Below, piece by piece: positions 1-9,731 of a DNA stretch of 64,000 nt. The stretch is from Lodderomyces elongisporus (Eukaryota; Ascomycota; Pichiomycetes; Serinales; Debaryomycetaceae). The position numbers were made by a program, and so were the translations under genes. Where the stretch lies: assembly GCF_030384665.1 (NCBI RefSeq), contig NC_083675.1, positions 1,546,001 through 1,610,000 of the forward strand, read 5' to 3'. Positions within the stretch are counted from its first letter, which is position 1. Each line of letters begins with the position of its first letter. The notes below the pieces were generated by a model. It made no database searches. It was not told the DNA's origin and was given only the letters and a program-made list of their open reading frames with translations.

Positions 1-966
1 ACTTTTCTCTGTTTTGGATTTTGATTTTTTCAGTTTTTTCGAAGAGGAACCAAAGATATCGTTTATGGACATGTTATGGACCGATGCTTTACGTTTCTTC
101 TTTACAGTATCAGATTTTTTTTGGGTTGATGTTGGATGTGCTTGAGCTTTATTGTCAATTGGCTCATCACTGATTTGCATTATGCCACTCTTTGCAGAGA
201 ATTTATTTGCATTAGACTCGGTCTTGGAGTGTTTGTTTGTGATCTTGTCCATATTTTTACCTATGGTATTTTCCAGACAATTCTCTAATTTAGTCCTGGT
301 TTCGGCATTTTGTCTTAGCTTTTCCCTACTATTCTCGTCTCCATATGAAGTTGTTGCAGATACACTTTCCACAACTTTTGAATTCGATGTTGGTAGACTA
401 AAATTTGCATCATAAACTGTATCGCCAAACTCCTCATGAAAATTTATTTCTTCACCCAAGTCGTCACCTTCTTCATAATTTCCAACTGTATTGGCTTTTC
501 TCTGTTCAATATCTCGCGCAACATCATTCTTCCCTAGAGCAACCACATTCACGTCCCATTTCCTTAATACTTTTACACCGGGTATTTTACTCAATAATTG
601 TACAATGCTCGCCAAATTACCAAGTAACGCAAACCCTAGAGTGATAAATTGACCTAACACTAAGATGGAATTGTATGCATAATATGCTTGTCGTGAGATC
701 TTTAGAATATGCTGTGCTAAATCAACAATCTGTTTCCTCTTATACTCTAGTTTGGACAGTATCTTTGGCAGGATGGTGCTGCCGTTAGAAGCAGAAGTAA
801 CACGCATAATGTCTATTTGTAACTTGATAATCTTTCGAAGATGACGACATGTAATGTTCATGAATTTGAACCAGTGTTTTTGACGATGCTGGTTCTTAGA
901 TCTTACTTGAAGCAAGTAGAGTACATCATAATCATTGTGTAAGCTATTAAATGTGTCTTCATTCAT
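1..966 (-). CDS. RMP1: RNase MRP subunit Rmp1 (3' end beyond window)
   Basis: Open frame on the minus strand from ATG at 966-964 to base 1, 322 codons with no stop, so the C-terminus lies outside the window. The first 110 residues carry the Rmp1 pattern: a Tyr-Asp-Val-Leu start, the basic stretch RSKNQHRQKHWFK near residues 23-35, and a hydrophobic LGQFITLGFALLG near residues 104-116. Near residue 305 comes INDIFG followed by a Lys-rich tail; as I recall it the S. cerevisiae protein (about 200 residues) ends in a very similar IDGIFG. Rmp1 is a protein subunit specific to RNase MRP, which cleaves pre-rRNA and some mRNAs. The middle (about residues 160-290) is a polar insert that makes this protein much longer than the S. 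cerevisiae one. It is divergent from ACL4, sharing a 520 bp promoter region. Family assignment is from remembered conserved residues, not a search. Confidence 0.8.
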   Translation of the reverse strand, partial: MNEDTFNSLHNDYDVLYLLQVRSKNQHRQKHWFKFMNITCRHLRKIIKLQIDIMRVTSASNGSTILPKILSKLEYKRKQIVDLAQHILKISRQAYYAYNSILVLGQFITLGFALLGNLASIVQLLSKIPGVKVLRKWDVNVVALGKNDVARDIEQRKANTVGNYEEGDDLGEEINFHEEFGDTVYDANFSLPTSNSKVVESVSATTSYGDENSREKLRQNAETRTKLENCLENTIGKNMDKITNKHSKTESNANKFSAKSGIMQISDEPIDNKAQAHPTSTQKKSDTVKKKRKASVHNMSINDIFGSSSKKLKKSKSKTEKS

Positions 967-1486
967 TATGATTCTCAATGATATAATGCTCACTTTTTCT
1001 TTCTTCGTTTTTCAATTTATTTTCTCTTATCTCTCTTTTCTCTTTTACTTCTTTTTCAAATGTGAAAATTGTTTTATTGTTGTTTGGCCAAGTTTTAAGA
1101 TTCTGATGATGATGATGATCATGCTCTGATTCGAACTCTAATCTTCACAGTGCCTCAAGTCTTAAAGGTTTGACATCACAAAGTGATATTTATATTTGTC
1201 GTAATTTTGTGCTTTTCTTATTTTTCTTTTCTTTTCTTTTTTTTTGTTTTTTTTTGGGTTTTCCATCTTCAACTAGGTACTAATAAAAAGCGCAATTTTT
1301 TTTTTGGTAGATCCAGCGAGCAGAGAGGGATGCTCATTTCAGTTCTCTAAACACACTAAATATAAATCCATATAATTCATTTTACATTATATACAATTAC
1401 ATCTAAATTGACCTGATCTTGCACACAATTAAAGTCGAGTATAGTGATTCTAATTTTTATCTTTATTGTCACGAATATAACAAGTA
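967..1486. promoter_or_regulatory. Divergent RMP1/ACL4 intergenic region
   Basis: 520 bp between two divergent start codons. It contains long T runs around 1230-1255 and 1299-1308, typical of nucleosome-poor yeast promoters. No TATA box or ribosome-biogenesis element (PAC) could be assigned with confidence. A GATTCGAACTC at 1127-1137 resembles a tRNA B box but no tRNA fold surrounds it. Confidence 0.5.
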
Positions 1487-2713
1487 ATGTCAGAGATTAT
1501 TGCACAAGCAAGGGCCCTCTTGGCTACTTCACAACCAGAAAAGGCATTGGAGATCCTTTCGCCGCATATTCAGGCCAATTCATCATCACCAGAATTTCTT
1601 TCGATCTTGGGTGAAACTCTTCTCGAGAATAATCAACTAGAAGAAGCCTACCAGGTTCTAACAAGTGCATGTGAAATAGACCCAGAAGCAAATCAGGGAT
1701 CAGAGAAATTTTTGTATTTGGGTCAGATCATAGGTGGCCAAGATGGTTTAAATTACATCAATACTGGTCTCAACAAACTCAATGAACAATTGTCCTTTAT
1801 TCAAGATACAGGAAATGAAGATGTGCAAACTATATTAGTCGGTAGCGGACACAATACTTTAGAAAGTTTACGCAAATGGATAATCAAGAAATTAAACTCT
1901 GGTATTTTTGCAAGCATAGAGATATGGATGACGGACTTGTGTATGGAAGAAGAAGCAGAATCGAAATGTAATGAGTTGATAGTGTTTAGTCTATCCATTG
2001 ACCCGCTGAACCCGGAAGCATATTCACAGTTATCATCAATAAGAATCTCGCAACAGCGCAACGATGAAGCGATTGAGGCACTAAATAAAGGGTGGGACTT
2101 GTTCAAAGCTAAAAAGACTAAATTAGAAGATTTTGCTAATCTCAAAAGGGACCAAGCAGCAGCATCAGTGGATACAGAAACCGAAGTGGATGACGAAGAT
2201 GCATTTGAAATTGGAATGGAATATGTGGAATTGATCCAACCATTAATTACATTGTCGAAATTTGCAATTGAGTTAGAAGAGTACGATACCGCAACAGACA
2301 TTGCATCCAACGTTCAGGACATAAATGACTCTGTTTTGGATGCCATTTATATTGAAGCAATAGCTAATATATTCAAGGCAAAAAAATTGGGAGCAGCCAA
2401 TATTTCTCAACACGCAAACGGTGATGCCAATGTTGATTATAGAGATTTTGAAATACTGAAGTTGAAGCAAATAAGCGACGATAACGAGGAAATCACGAAT
2501 TTGCTCAGCGAGGCAAGGTTGATTCTTACCACAGGTTTCAAGATCATCAACAGCGATGCAGTCGACGACTATGATCCATCTGTTGTTGAGCAAGTAAATG
2601 ATTTGTTGAACCAGTTGGGTGGTCCAATTATGAGTGAATTGATGCCGAAACGTGAATCGGAGAAGGACGATGAAGATGTTGATTGGGAAAATGAAATTGA
2701 GTATGAAGAGTAG
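1487..2713 (+). CDS. ACL4: Acl4-type TPR chaperone of ribosomal protein uL4
   Basis: 408 residues from ATG at 1487. The N-terminal third has TPR-like helical pairs: ALEILSPHI, LSILGETLLENNQLEEAY and LNPEAYSQLSSIRISQQRNDEAIEALNKGW. The motif EKFLYLGQIIGGQDGLNYIN near residues 72-91 is typical of Acl4, and the C-terminus is acidic (residues 385-408, Glu/Asp-rich). Acl4 binds newly made Rpl4 and escorts it to the pre-60S particle in the nucleus; the S. cerevisiae protein is a little shorter (about 390 residues). It is followed in the same direction by CWC15; the two are two genes apart in S. cerevisiae (YDR161W, YDR163W), with NBP2 between, which is absent here. Another TPR protein is possible but less likely. 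Confidence 0.85.
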   Translation: MSEIIAQARALLATSQPEKALEILSPHIQANSSSPEFLSILGETLLENNQLEEAYQVLTSACEIDPEANQGSEKFLYLGQIIGGQDGLNYINTGLNKLNEQLSFIQDTGNEDVQTILVGSGHNTLESLRKWIIKKLNSGIFASIEIWMTDLCMEEEAESKCNELIVFSLSIDPLNPEAYSQLSSIRISQQRNDEAIEALNKGWDLFKAKKTKLEDFANLKRDQAAASVDTETEVDDEDAFEIGMEYVELIQPLITLSKFAIELEEYDTATDIASNVQDINDSVLDAIYIEAIANIFKAKKLGAANISQHANGDANVDYRDFEILKLKQISDDNEEITNLLSEARLILTTGFKIINSDAVDDYDPSVVEQVNDLLNQLGGPIMSELMPKRESEKDDEDVDWENEIEYEE

Positions 2714-3061
2714 CAAGTATTTTACGATTAAATTTTTTTTTAAAAAAAAAATCAGGTCTGTTTTAGACGTTTGTTTTTTCTTCCTTAGATTTAGAAACGG
2801 AAGAAAAGAAAAAGCCGTATAGTAGTAATATGTGTATTTTTAAGAATTAACAACAATAGTTAGGAGCCGCACTCACAAAAATAAAATTATGCTTACATAT
2901 TGTACATCGCGATAACACTTCATGATATCCATCCCATACCTTAGAGACCAAGGCAAGTGTAATCGTATTAGCAAACATTTTTCAAACAATCTCAACTACT
3001 TTATATAAAAAAAGAAAAAAGGAAATCTCCCCGACAAAAAAAATTTGGCTAGATTTTGAAA
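2714..3061. other. ACL4-CWC15 gap
   Basis: 348 bp holding the ACL4 3' end and CWC15 promoter. There is an A/T run at 2731-2750 and several A-rich tracts just before the CWC15 start; nothing else is seen. Confidence 0.5.
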
Positions 3062-3322
3062 ATGACTACAAATCACAGACCTACATTAGAGGGTAAAAAG
3101 GGTAAACGAATAAGCATCCACGGCTCGATAGTTCACGCAAGGGCATTACCGCAGCAACAAAACTTGAAATATAGAAAGGACATTCCAAAAGGAACATTCA
3201 CTCGGGCGGTACAAGAGCTCAAGCAAGACTCTAAACAAGCAACAGTTGAATCTGGATCATTACGGAAAGCTGATGCAACCTTGCCGCTGAACAATTTCGG
3301 AGCATTAGTTGATTACGAAAGC

Positions 3323-3376
<54 letters not shown>

Positions 3377-4066
3377 AATGTTGAGGAAGTAGAAAAAGAC
3401 AAAAGGGAGGGTGATAATGGTATTAGTGGTTACAAGGGTTTAGGTTTACAGGAGAAGCATGTGAATATAGGCAAGGCGAATGGAGGTCAAGAAACGTCCA
3501 CTCTTGGCGGTTTACTGAAAAACCGACTACCGAAAACTGAAACTGGCACCGTAGAGAGAAGTGGTTTAGAGAAAGATGCTGATGATAAGAATGGCGAAAG
3601 TCAATTTCACCATTCTGTAGAGAATCTGTCAAAATCACATATGATTTCCAAATCCTCAAATGATAATCAAAATGACGATCATGTTGATAAGAAAATCAAA
3701 TTAGATGTACATCAAGATTTGTATAAAGCAGGATTGGACGAGAAAGAAAATATTAGAGAGCAAGAAGAAGAGGACGAGGAAGAAGAAGAGGAGGAGGAGG
3801 AGGAGGAAACAGCTGCACTTATTGCTGAGCTTAATAAATTGAAGGAGGAAAAGAATACCCTGTCAACTTCTGGAAAAGAAATGTCTTCTTCTACATCAAT
3901 CGTAAAGGCAAACTTTCATCCGAATCAAAGCACCAAGACATCCGATTGGCGAAATACAGCATTCAAATTCAATAAAACAAAAACTCGAGTTGATAGAAAT
4001 GGATACACCACGAACGCCTTAGAATCTCGATCACACCAAGATTTTATGTCGCAATATTTCAAGTGA
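3062..4066 (+). CDS. CWC15: Cwc15 spliceosome (NTC/Prp19-associated) protein
   Basis: 334 residues. The start is the ATG at 3062, because the next residues TTNHRPTLEGKKG match the conserved Cwc15 N-terminus; an upstream in-frame TTG at 3056 is not needed. The family signature is split between the two ends: N-terminal HRPTLEG, HARALP and LKYRK (residues 6-41), and a C-terminal block ending DWRNTAFKFNK and SHQDFMSQYFK. Cwc15 is a core component of the catalytically active spliceosome. Between the ends is a long acidic insert with 18 consecutive Asp codons (residues about 88-105) and a Glu-rich run (about residues 238-250), followed by a short coiled coil. S. cerevisiae Cwc15 is about half this length, so the insert is lineage-specific. 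It converges with SPA2 225 bp away. Confidence 0.92.
3323..3376 (+). repeat. (GAT)18 microsatellite in CWC15
   Basis: Eighteen uninterrupted GAT triplets in frame, encoding poly-Asp. A pure triplet run suggests recent slippage. Confidence 0.95.
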
Positions 4067-4291
4067 AATGGCAAATTTTCATCAATGAAAAAATCATGGT
4101 ATATTCATATACTAAGTGTTGAAAGTATATGCAATTATGAATATGAATATAAATAGATGTATAAATATATGGGTGTATATATATATGCGTGTGTGTATTA
4201 ATCTACGTATTGCTAATTAATTCACATCTAAAATGAAAACAAAAAAGGAAATTAGACAGCGTATGTTTGCGATGATTGAGAAAATAGGCAA

Positions 4292-4843
4292 TCAGGTCAA
4301 GTCGTCTGCATGACTGATTCGAGCATCCAAATAAGCAATATCTTCCTTTAAACTTGCCTCTTCAACCGTTTTCACCAATTCTTTTGTACACTTTGCAATG
4401 TCAAACGAGATACCTGCTAGTCTTTGTTTAAAGTTTTTATCGGCAAATTCCAGATCAGATCGATCCCCCGGCTTGCACAAAATATTCATTCGGTGATGAC
4501 AATCTTCCAAAGATTTCACAACCCAGCTTCCATGCTCTTTCAATTGGGCATTACGTGTTTGATTCATAGATGTATTCGTTGCCTCCGTCATTTGCGAAAT
4601 GACAACAGTAATAGCTTTGGACTTTTCTCGCAAATCTCCACGTGTGGCGTTAGGTTTTTTAATAGCTCCAAGTAAAGACTGAATGGTGTTGATTACTTCC
4701 ACAGTTTGATGTTCCAAGTAAAGTAACACTTGAGTCAATGTATTATCTGGATCATCAATATCAAATAAATCGACATTAAAAGTTTGAGCTGCCATAGACT
4801 TACGGTACTCCTGTCTTTGTCTAGCTCTTGCCGCCTCCATATT

Positions 4844-4874
<31 letters not shown>

Positions 4875-7800
4875 TCTTCTTCCTCCGATTCATCCTCGTC
4901 CTCAAACTTATCTTCCTTGTCGTAATTATTTTTGTGCATTTCTGAAATGTATTGGGATTCACCAGAAGGCTCATTGATCGTGACACGCGGTTTTGGTATA
5001 CCTCTCTCTTTCGTTGGCTCATCTACGCTGGGTTGAGATTCCTGCAGTGTATCGGCGTCATTTGACACTTGAGGTCTCTTGATGGAAACTACTCTTGCAT
5101 CATCTTTGCTCTTGATAACTCGAGCATCGATCTTCAGAGCTTCCGAGGAGAAAAATTCTTCGTCCTTTGACCTCGAAACTGGTTCTGATTCCAACTTTGA
5201 ATTGTTATTTGAATCTTTGTATAGAGCTTGTGTTGATGCAGAGTCTCGGCTTGAAGATGGTTCGGGTTCAGAGGTAAAACGCTCTTTCAAGGCTTGAAAA
5301 AGCCCTCTTCCTTTACCAATGCTCAACAGCGGTCCAACATCACCCCGAGCATTTTTATCAGTATTTATTTCAGAATTACTACTTTCAGAACTCGACTCAT
5401 TATAGTGTTCAACTGGTTCCTTGACCTTTTTGATGACTTTTGATGGATCAAATGGTGACTGCAACGAACCAGGAGATCTTTGCATTCTTGGTTGACTTCG
5501 CGGAGGGGAATCTTCAAAATGTTTTACCCTATCCAAAATATTTCCCCTTCTCACAGCCGATATTGGAGCCGATGGCGATGTTTCTTCATCTGACTTGGTA
5601 GAATCTTCAAATCTCTTGCCTAAAGCAGCTACATGAGAATGAGGCTGACCACCAGCAAAGCGAGATTTCATATTCTCGTTCACGTCGTAGCGTTGACTAG
5701 GGTTTTGCTCTTTGCTTTGTTCAAATTCTTCGTCCCCATCGTCCCCTTCTTGCTCCTCTTGACTATCTGTTATTGGTGCGCTTCTATCAACAACGTGAGG
5801 ATTCATTAACTTAGATTGACCTAAAGATACTTCTGCGTTTTTACGCTCTGAACGATTGCGAAAAACCGAATCACTGTTTGTGGTGATTTCCGAGAGAGGC
5901 TTATCGTTTTTGAGATTGTCGCTTGAAGATGTTGAAAGGTTCTCTTTTAAAGAACGCACATTTGCACCAGGCGCATTATCGGTACGTATACTAGAACTAG
6001 AACCATTAGCACCAGGGGCTCTATCGTTTTGATATTGTGGAGTTTGTGAAGTTTTGAAATCTTCGAAGGTGCCGGGAATTGTTTGATTTGGCATTTCCAG
6101 CGCATTTTCAGATTGTACTGGAGAAATTTCATTGGACTGTTGTAGATGAGTTCCGGTTCCTGATTCTAATAAAGATTTCGGCGTATAGTGAGCTTGACTA
6201 CGATTCTGACTCTGATTCTGACTCTGATTGGAGTTTACGACTGGATTCGTGTTCAGATTAGGTTTGGCGGTAAAGTTTGAGTTTGAGTTTGATTTGGTGT
6301 TGGTGCTTGAATTTGAGTTTGAATTTGAGTTTGAATTAGAATTGGCATACCCGGGATGTGCTTGTAATTCCCTAAGTTTATTGGCCATTCTTAATGGTCT
6401 TGCTCCAAAGTTGTCACTCACTGCCGATTGCTTGGCCATTTGTTTTTCAACTACCACTTTGCTCGAATTGACAGAGTTTTCATTGAGTTTCACAACAGCA
6501 ACCAACTCGCACAAAATACATACAAGTTCCCCCAATGCTTTTTCGAGAATAAATCTCGGAAACAATTGCTTGTAAATAGCATGGTATCTAGTTGCAGTGA
6601 TTGTATATGCCATTGCTTCGCGCAAAAGAATTGAGTTCTCATTACTATTAGGGTGACTATCTTCTGCTTGCGCAGCAATCTCATTAACATTGACTGCAAT
6701 TTTCGAAATCAGGGAAAACAAAACATCCGCACTAAAGTTTTCTTCTGCAATGTAAATGAAAAATGATTCCAAAGATGCTTGTACATCGCTAACCAATTTT
6801 ATTGATACAAGACCTTGTGAAGACAAAAACGGTTTCAAATCAAATTTAGAAAGACTGGATTTTTTGATTTCGGATGCAATTGATTTTGCCCTGGCATTTT
6901 CATATCTACGCTGCCAAAGTTTAATTTGGTTTCTGAGATCTGCAATTGTTGCTGCGTTAATTGACGGATCATTAGGAGAATCCAAGGATTTGGTTCCTTC
7001 GAGCTTGTCTAAGAACTCGTTAATTGTGGAGTTCAGAGCTTTATTATTGGACATCGAGTGTTGGTTGATAGAGGCAACACTCGCCCTATTGTGAACAGGT
7101 GAAGTGCTTTTTAATGATTGGTTCTCAAGTCTTAAAGCAGCATTTATGGACTTGATTTTTTCTAATTCTTCAGAGACTTGAGAATGGTTGCTCACGGATT
7201 TGCTTAAGACATCATGCTTTGACATCCACTCTTTTCTTTCCTGACCAATTTGTTCTAGCTCCTCACTAAGTGATTTGTTTTGGCCCACAGAGTATTTATA
7301 GTCCTCGTGCAAAGAGTTGTATTTTTCATTTAATGCATCCTTCTCTGAATTGAGTATATCCACGCGTTTTTCGTATTCCTGTAATTGCTGTTTGAGCTTC
7401 AGAATCTCCTCACTGCGATCGGGTACTACTGCATTTTGCATTGCATTTTGCATTGAAACTGACCCTTTACGTTCATTTCGACCGTTTGGGTCAAATGCTC
7501 TATCGCTCTCTTGGCTTATATCTCTAACTTCTTCAAGTTCTCGCTTTCTTTCCTTTAATCCTGCTTTTTCCTTACCAGCAAAGTCATCGTTGTTGTCAAT
7601 TTCTTCACCTTCATCTTCCTCGTCGCTTGACCAGCTCAAGTTGGCTTTTGTAGGTACAACTGTTGATGTTTGGATTCCAATAGACTGGTTTGAAACTTCG
7701 GCAGCTGCAGGGGAGGTGATGTTCTTACTCGAGGTTACATTGACCGAAGAATCATTATCATAATTTTCGGGGAATTCTTCAGGTATACTATTATTGAAAT

Positions 7801-8434
7801 GATGAGAAGGCTGACGGCTGTGATGTCCACCATTTTGATCTCTTTGATCTCTTTGATCTCTTTGGTCTCTTGAAGTATGGTATGAAGATGCTTGTGATGA
7901 TTTTCGCTCATGGCTGGTTGTACCATTATGGTTCGACAATGATGACACAGATGGACGATGGCTGTGACCAAAACTTTGACTACGGTTGTGGTTGTAATTG
8001 TGGTTGTGGCTGTGGTTGTGGTTTTGACTGTGCACTGATGCGTTGCGTTGGTGTTGGTGTTGGTTTTGCGACGGCGATGACTCAACGTGAAGACCTCTTC
8101 TCTCTATTTCATAAGAAATGTCAGCAACTAGATCCTTGAATCGAGACTGTGGTAAAGAAGCGAGTTTTTGTCTTGCTTGGTTACGCTTTGGATGGAATGA
8201 TGTTTTTGGTAAGAGGTAATCGGGTTCTTCTCGACTTTCATCTATCCTTCTTTTCAATTCATCATAGACATCAGTGCTCAACTCTTTGAATTGCGCCGAG
8301 GAGAGCTTCAATAATTTTTCTCTTGCTCTTTGTGCTCTAGATGATGTTGATTTCGATCTTGCTTCTTGGTCATCTGAAATGTCTAGAAATTGTTTTAATA
8401 CCTTGTAATGGTGTACAAGATCCCTTTCACTCAT
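4292..8434 (-). CDS. SPA2: Spa2 polarisome scaffold
   Basis: 1380 residues from ATG at 8434. The N-terminus carries two Spa2-homology (GIT/SHD) repeats, about residues 26-65 (AREKLLKLSSAQFKELSTDV, then DELKRR) and 80-115 (ARQKLASLPQSRFKDLVADI, then EIERR). Next come a His/Asn/Gln-rich stretch (120-200), a coiled coil near 345-460, Asn/Ser-rich low complexity with (Asn-Ser) repeats near 700, an acidic Glu run near 1175-1190 and a conserved helical C-terminal domain (about 1200-1380). Spa2 is the polarisome scaffold at sites of polarized growth; in S. cerevisiae it links the formin Bni1, Pea2, Bud6 and cell-wall-integrity MAP kinase components, and in Candida it is needed for polarized hyphal growth. 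Length is close to S. cerevisiae Spa2 (about 1466). Confidence 0.93.
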
Positions 8435-9731
8435 AATATATTACAATAAGATTGGTGAGATTGTTGTGCGTTACTTGAAGTGTAACAATTAAAGGTTAAA
8501 TCGAGACTAGTCAACTAATCAAAATATGGGTAGATTGTTTATATAGTATGAACAACAGGTTCTGGTTTTACTCAATAAGTTAATCTAGAAGTGAGTGATA
8601 ACTATACAAAAGCTTTTCAATTGGCGAATCTCAATTGTGCTGCCAAATTTTTTTTTTATTGATATTTTGAGCTTTTGGTGAACCTTTCCTTTTTTTTTTT
8701 TTTCTCATTTTCTCATTTTCTCATTTTTTTTTTATTTATTTTTTATTTTTATTTTTTCTTTTTACAATCGCACACTCTCTGTGTAAAAATATTATTATAG
8801 CTTCATTACAATAATACAACGATATAATATGAGATCAAGGGGGGGAGGAAGAGGAAGAGGAGCGCAAACAAAAAATAAAAAATAAAAAAAAAAGAATTAA
8901 AGATGAAACTGAATTCTGTATAGAAATTCAAAAATTTCTTCATACAACTTTTGAGTTTCGAAAAGAGGCAAAAACATTAAAAGAAAAATAATAATTACTG
9001 ATACCAAGACAATCAACTGGTGGAACTATTCAACTAACATGGTATGTATACTAGCCATAAAAACACACGTTCTACCCGTCCTATAAGACTTTTTCGTACC
9101 CTTTTTCTCTATCTTGTGAAGGAGAAGGTAGTGGTAGATTCCGTTGAAGGATCTGTCGACGCACACTTTGCAAAAGATTACAGGAGCAGGCAAATCTACA
9201 TATACAAATATAAATACATTGTAAGAAATAATATTACCATATATATATAATTGATTGATTTTGTGATAGTTTAGATCTCATATTTACAATGCTCTCTCTC
9301 TTGTTCACTTTAAGTTTTTTATTTTATTTTTTTATTTTTTTTAATAATAATAAATTTATTAGACGCGTCGCTAATTTCATTCATACTAGACGTGATATAT
9401 GACTATTTATATATATATGTATATATATATTTATACAGCCTCTTGTAATCACCAACTGAACCCCCCAAAACGGCAAAATAGAAACACGCAATATGGAAAC
9501 AATGAAAATAATAATAATGAACAAAATGAACTGAATTAGATACTTTAAAAAAAATTTCCTTTTCTTTATTTGTTCACATGTAAACTAAGAAGTTACAATT
9601 CAGGTATTATAGAAAGATCGATAATGAGGAAAGTAGTTAAGTGTTTTATCGCTCATAAGGTACTAAAAACGAAAAAAATAAAAGGATAGAAAAAAGGGAA
9701 AAAAAAATCATGGTTACTCTAGTTAACTAAC
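8435..9731. other. SPA2 upstream / FMP40 downstream gap
   Basis: 1.3 kb with T- and A-rich tracts (8689-8760, 8868-8893) and TA runs (9238-9249, 9405-9430). No convincing gene. An ATG followed at once by a perfect GTATGT donor lies at 9039-9047 (see findings). A tiny frame at 8829 would encode 18 residues rich in Arg and Gly. Confidence 0.5.

Noticed and set aside
1120..1210. GATTCGAACTC resembling a tRNA B box
   Set aside because: No A box at the right distance, no acceptor or T-arm pairing on either strand.
7870..8139. Plus-strand Cys/Gly-rich frame with CGCGCG pattern
   Set aside because: Antisense of the His/Asn-rich stretch of SPA2.
8829..8885. 18-residue Arg/Gly-rich frame (MRSRGGGRGRGAQ)
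   Set aside because: Very short, lies in purine-rich simple sequence, and no splice donor links it to another exon.
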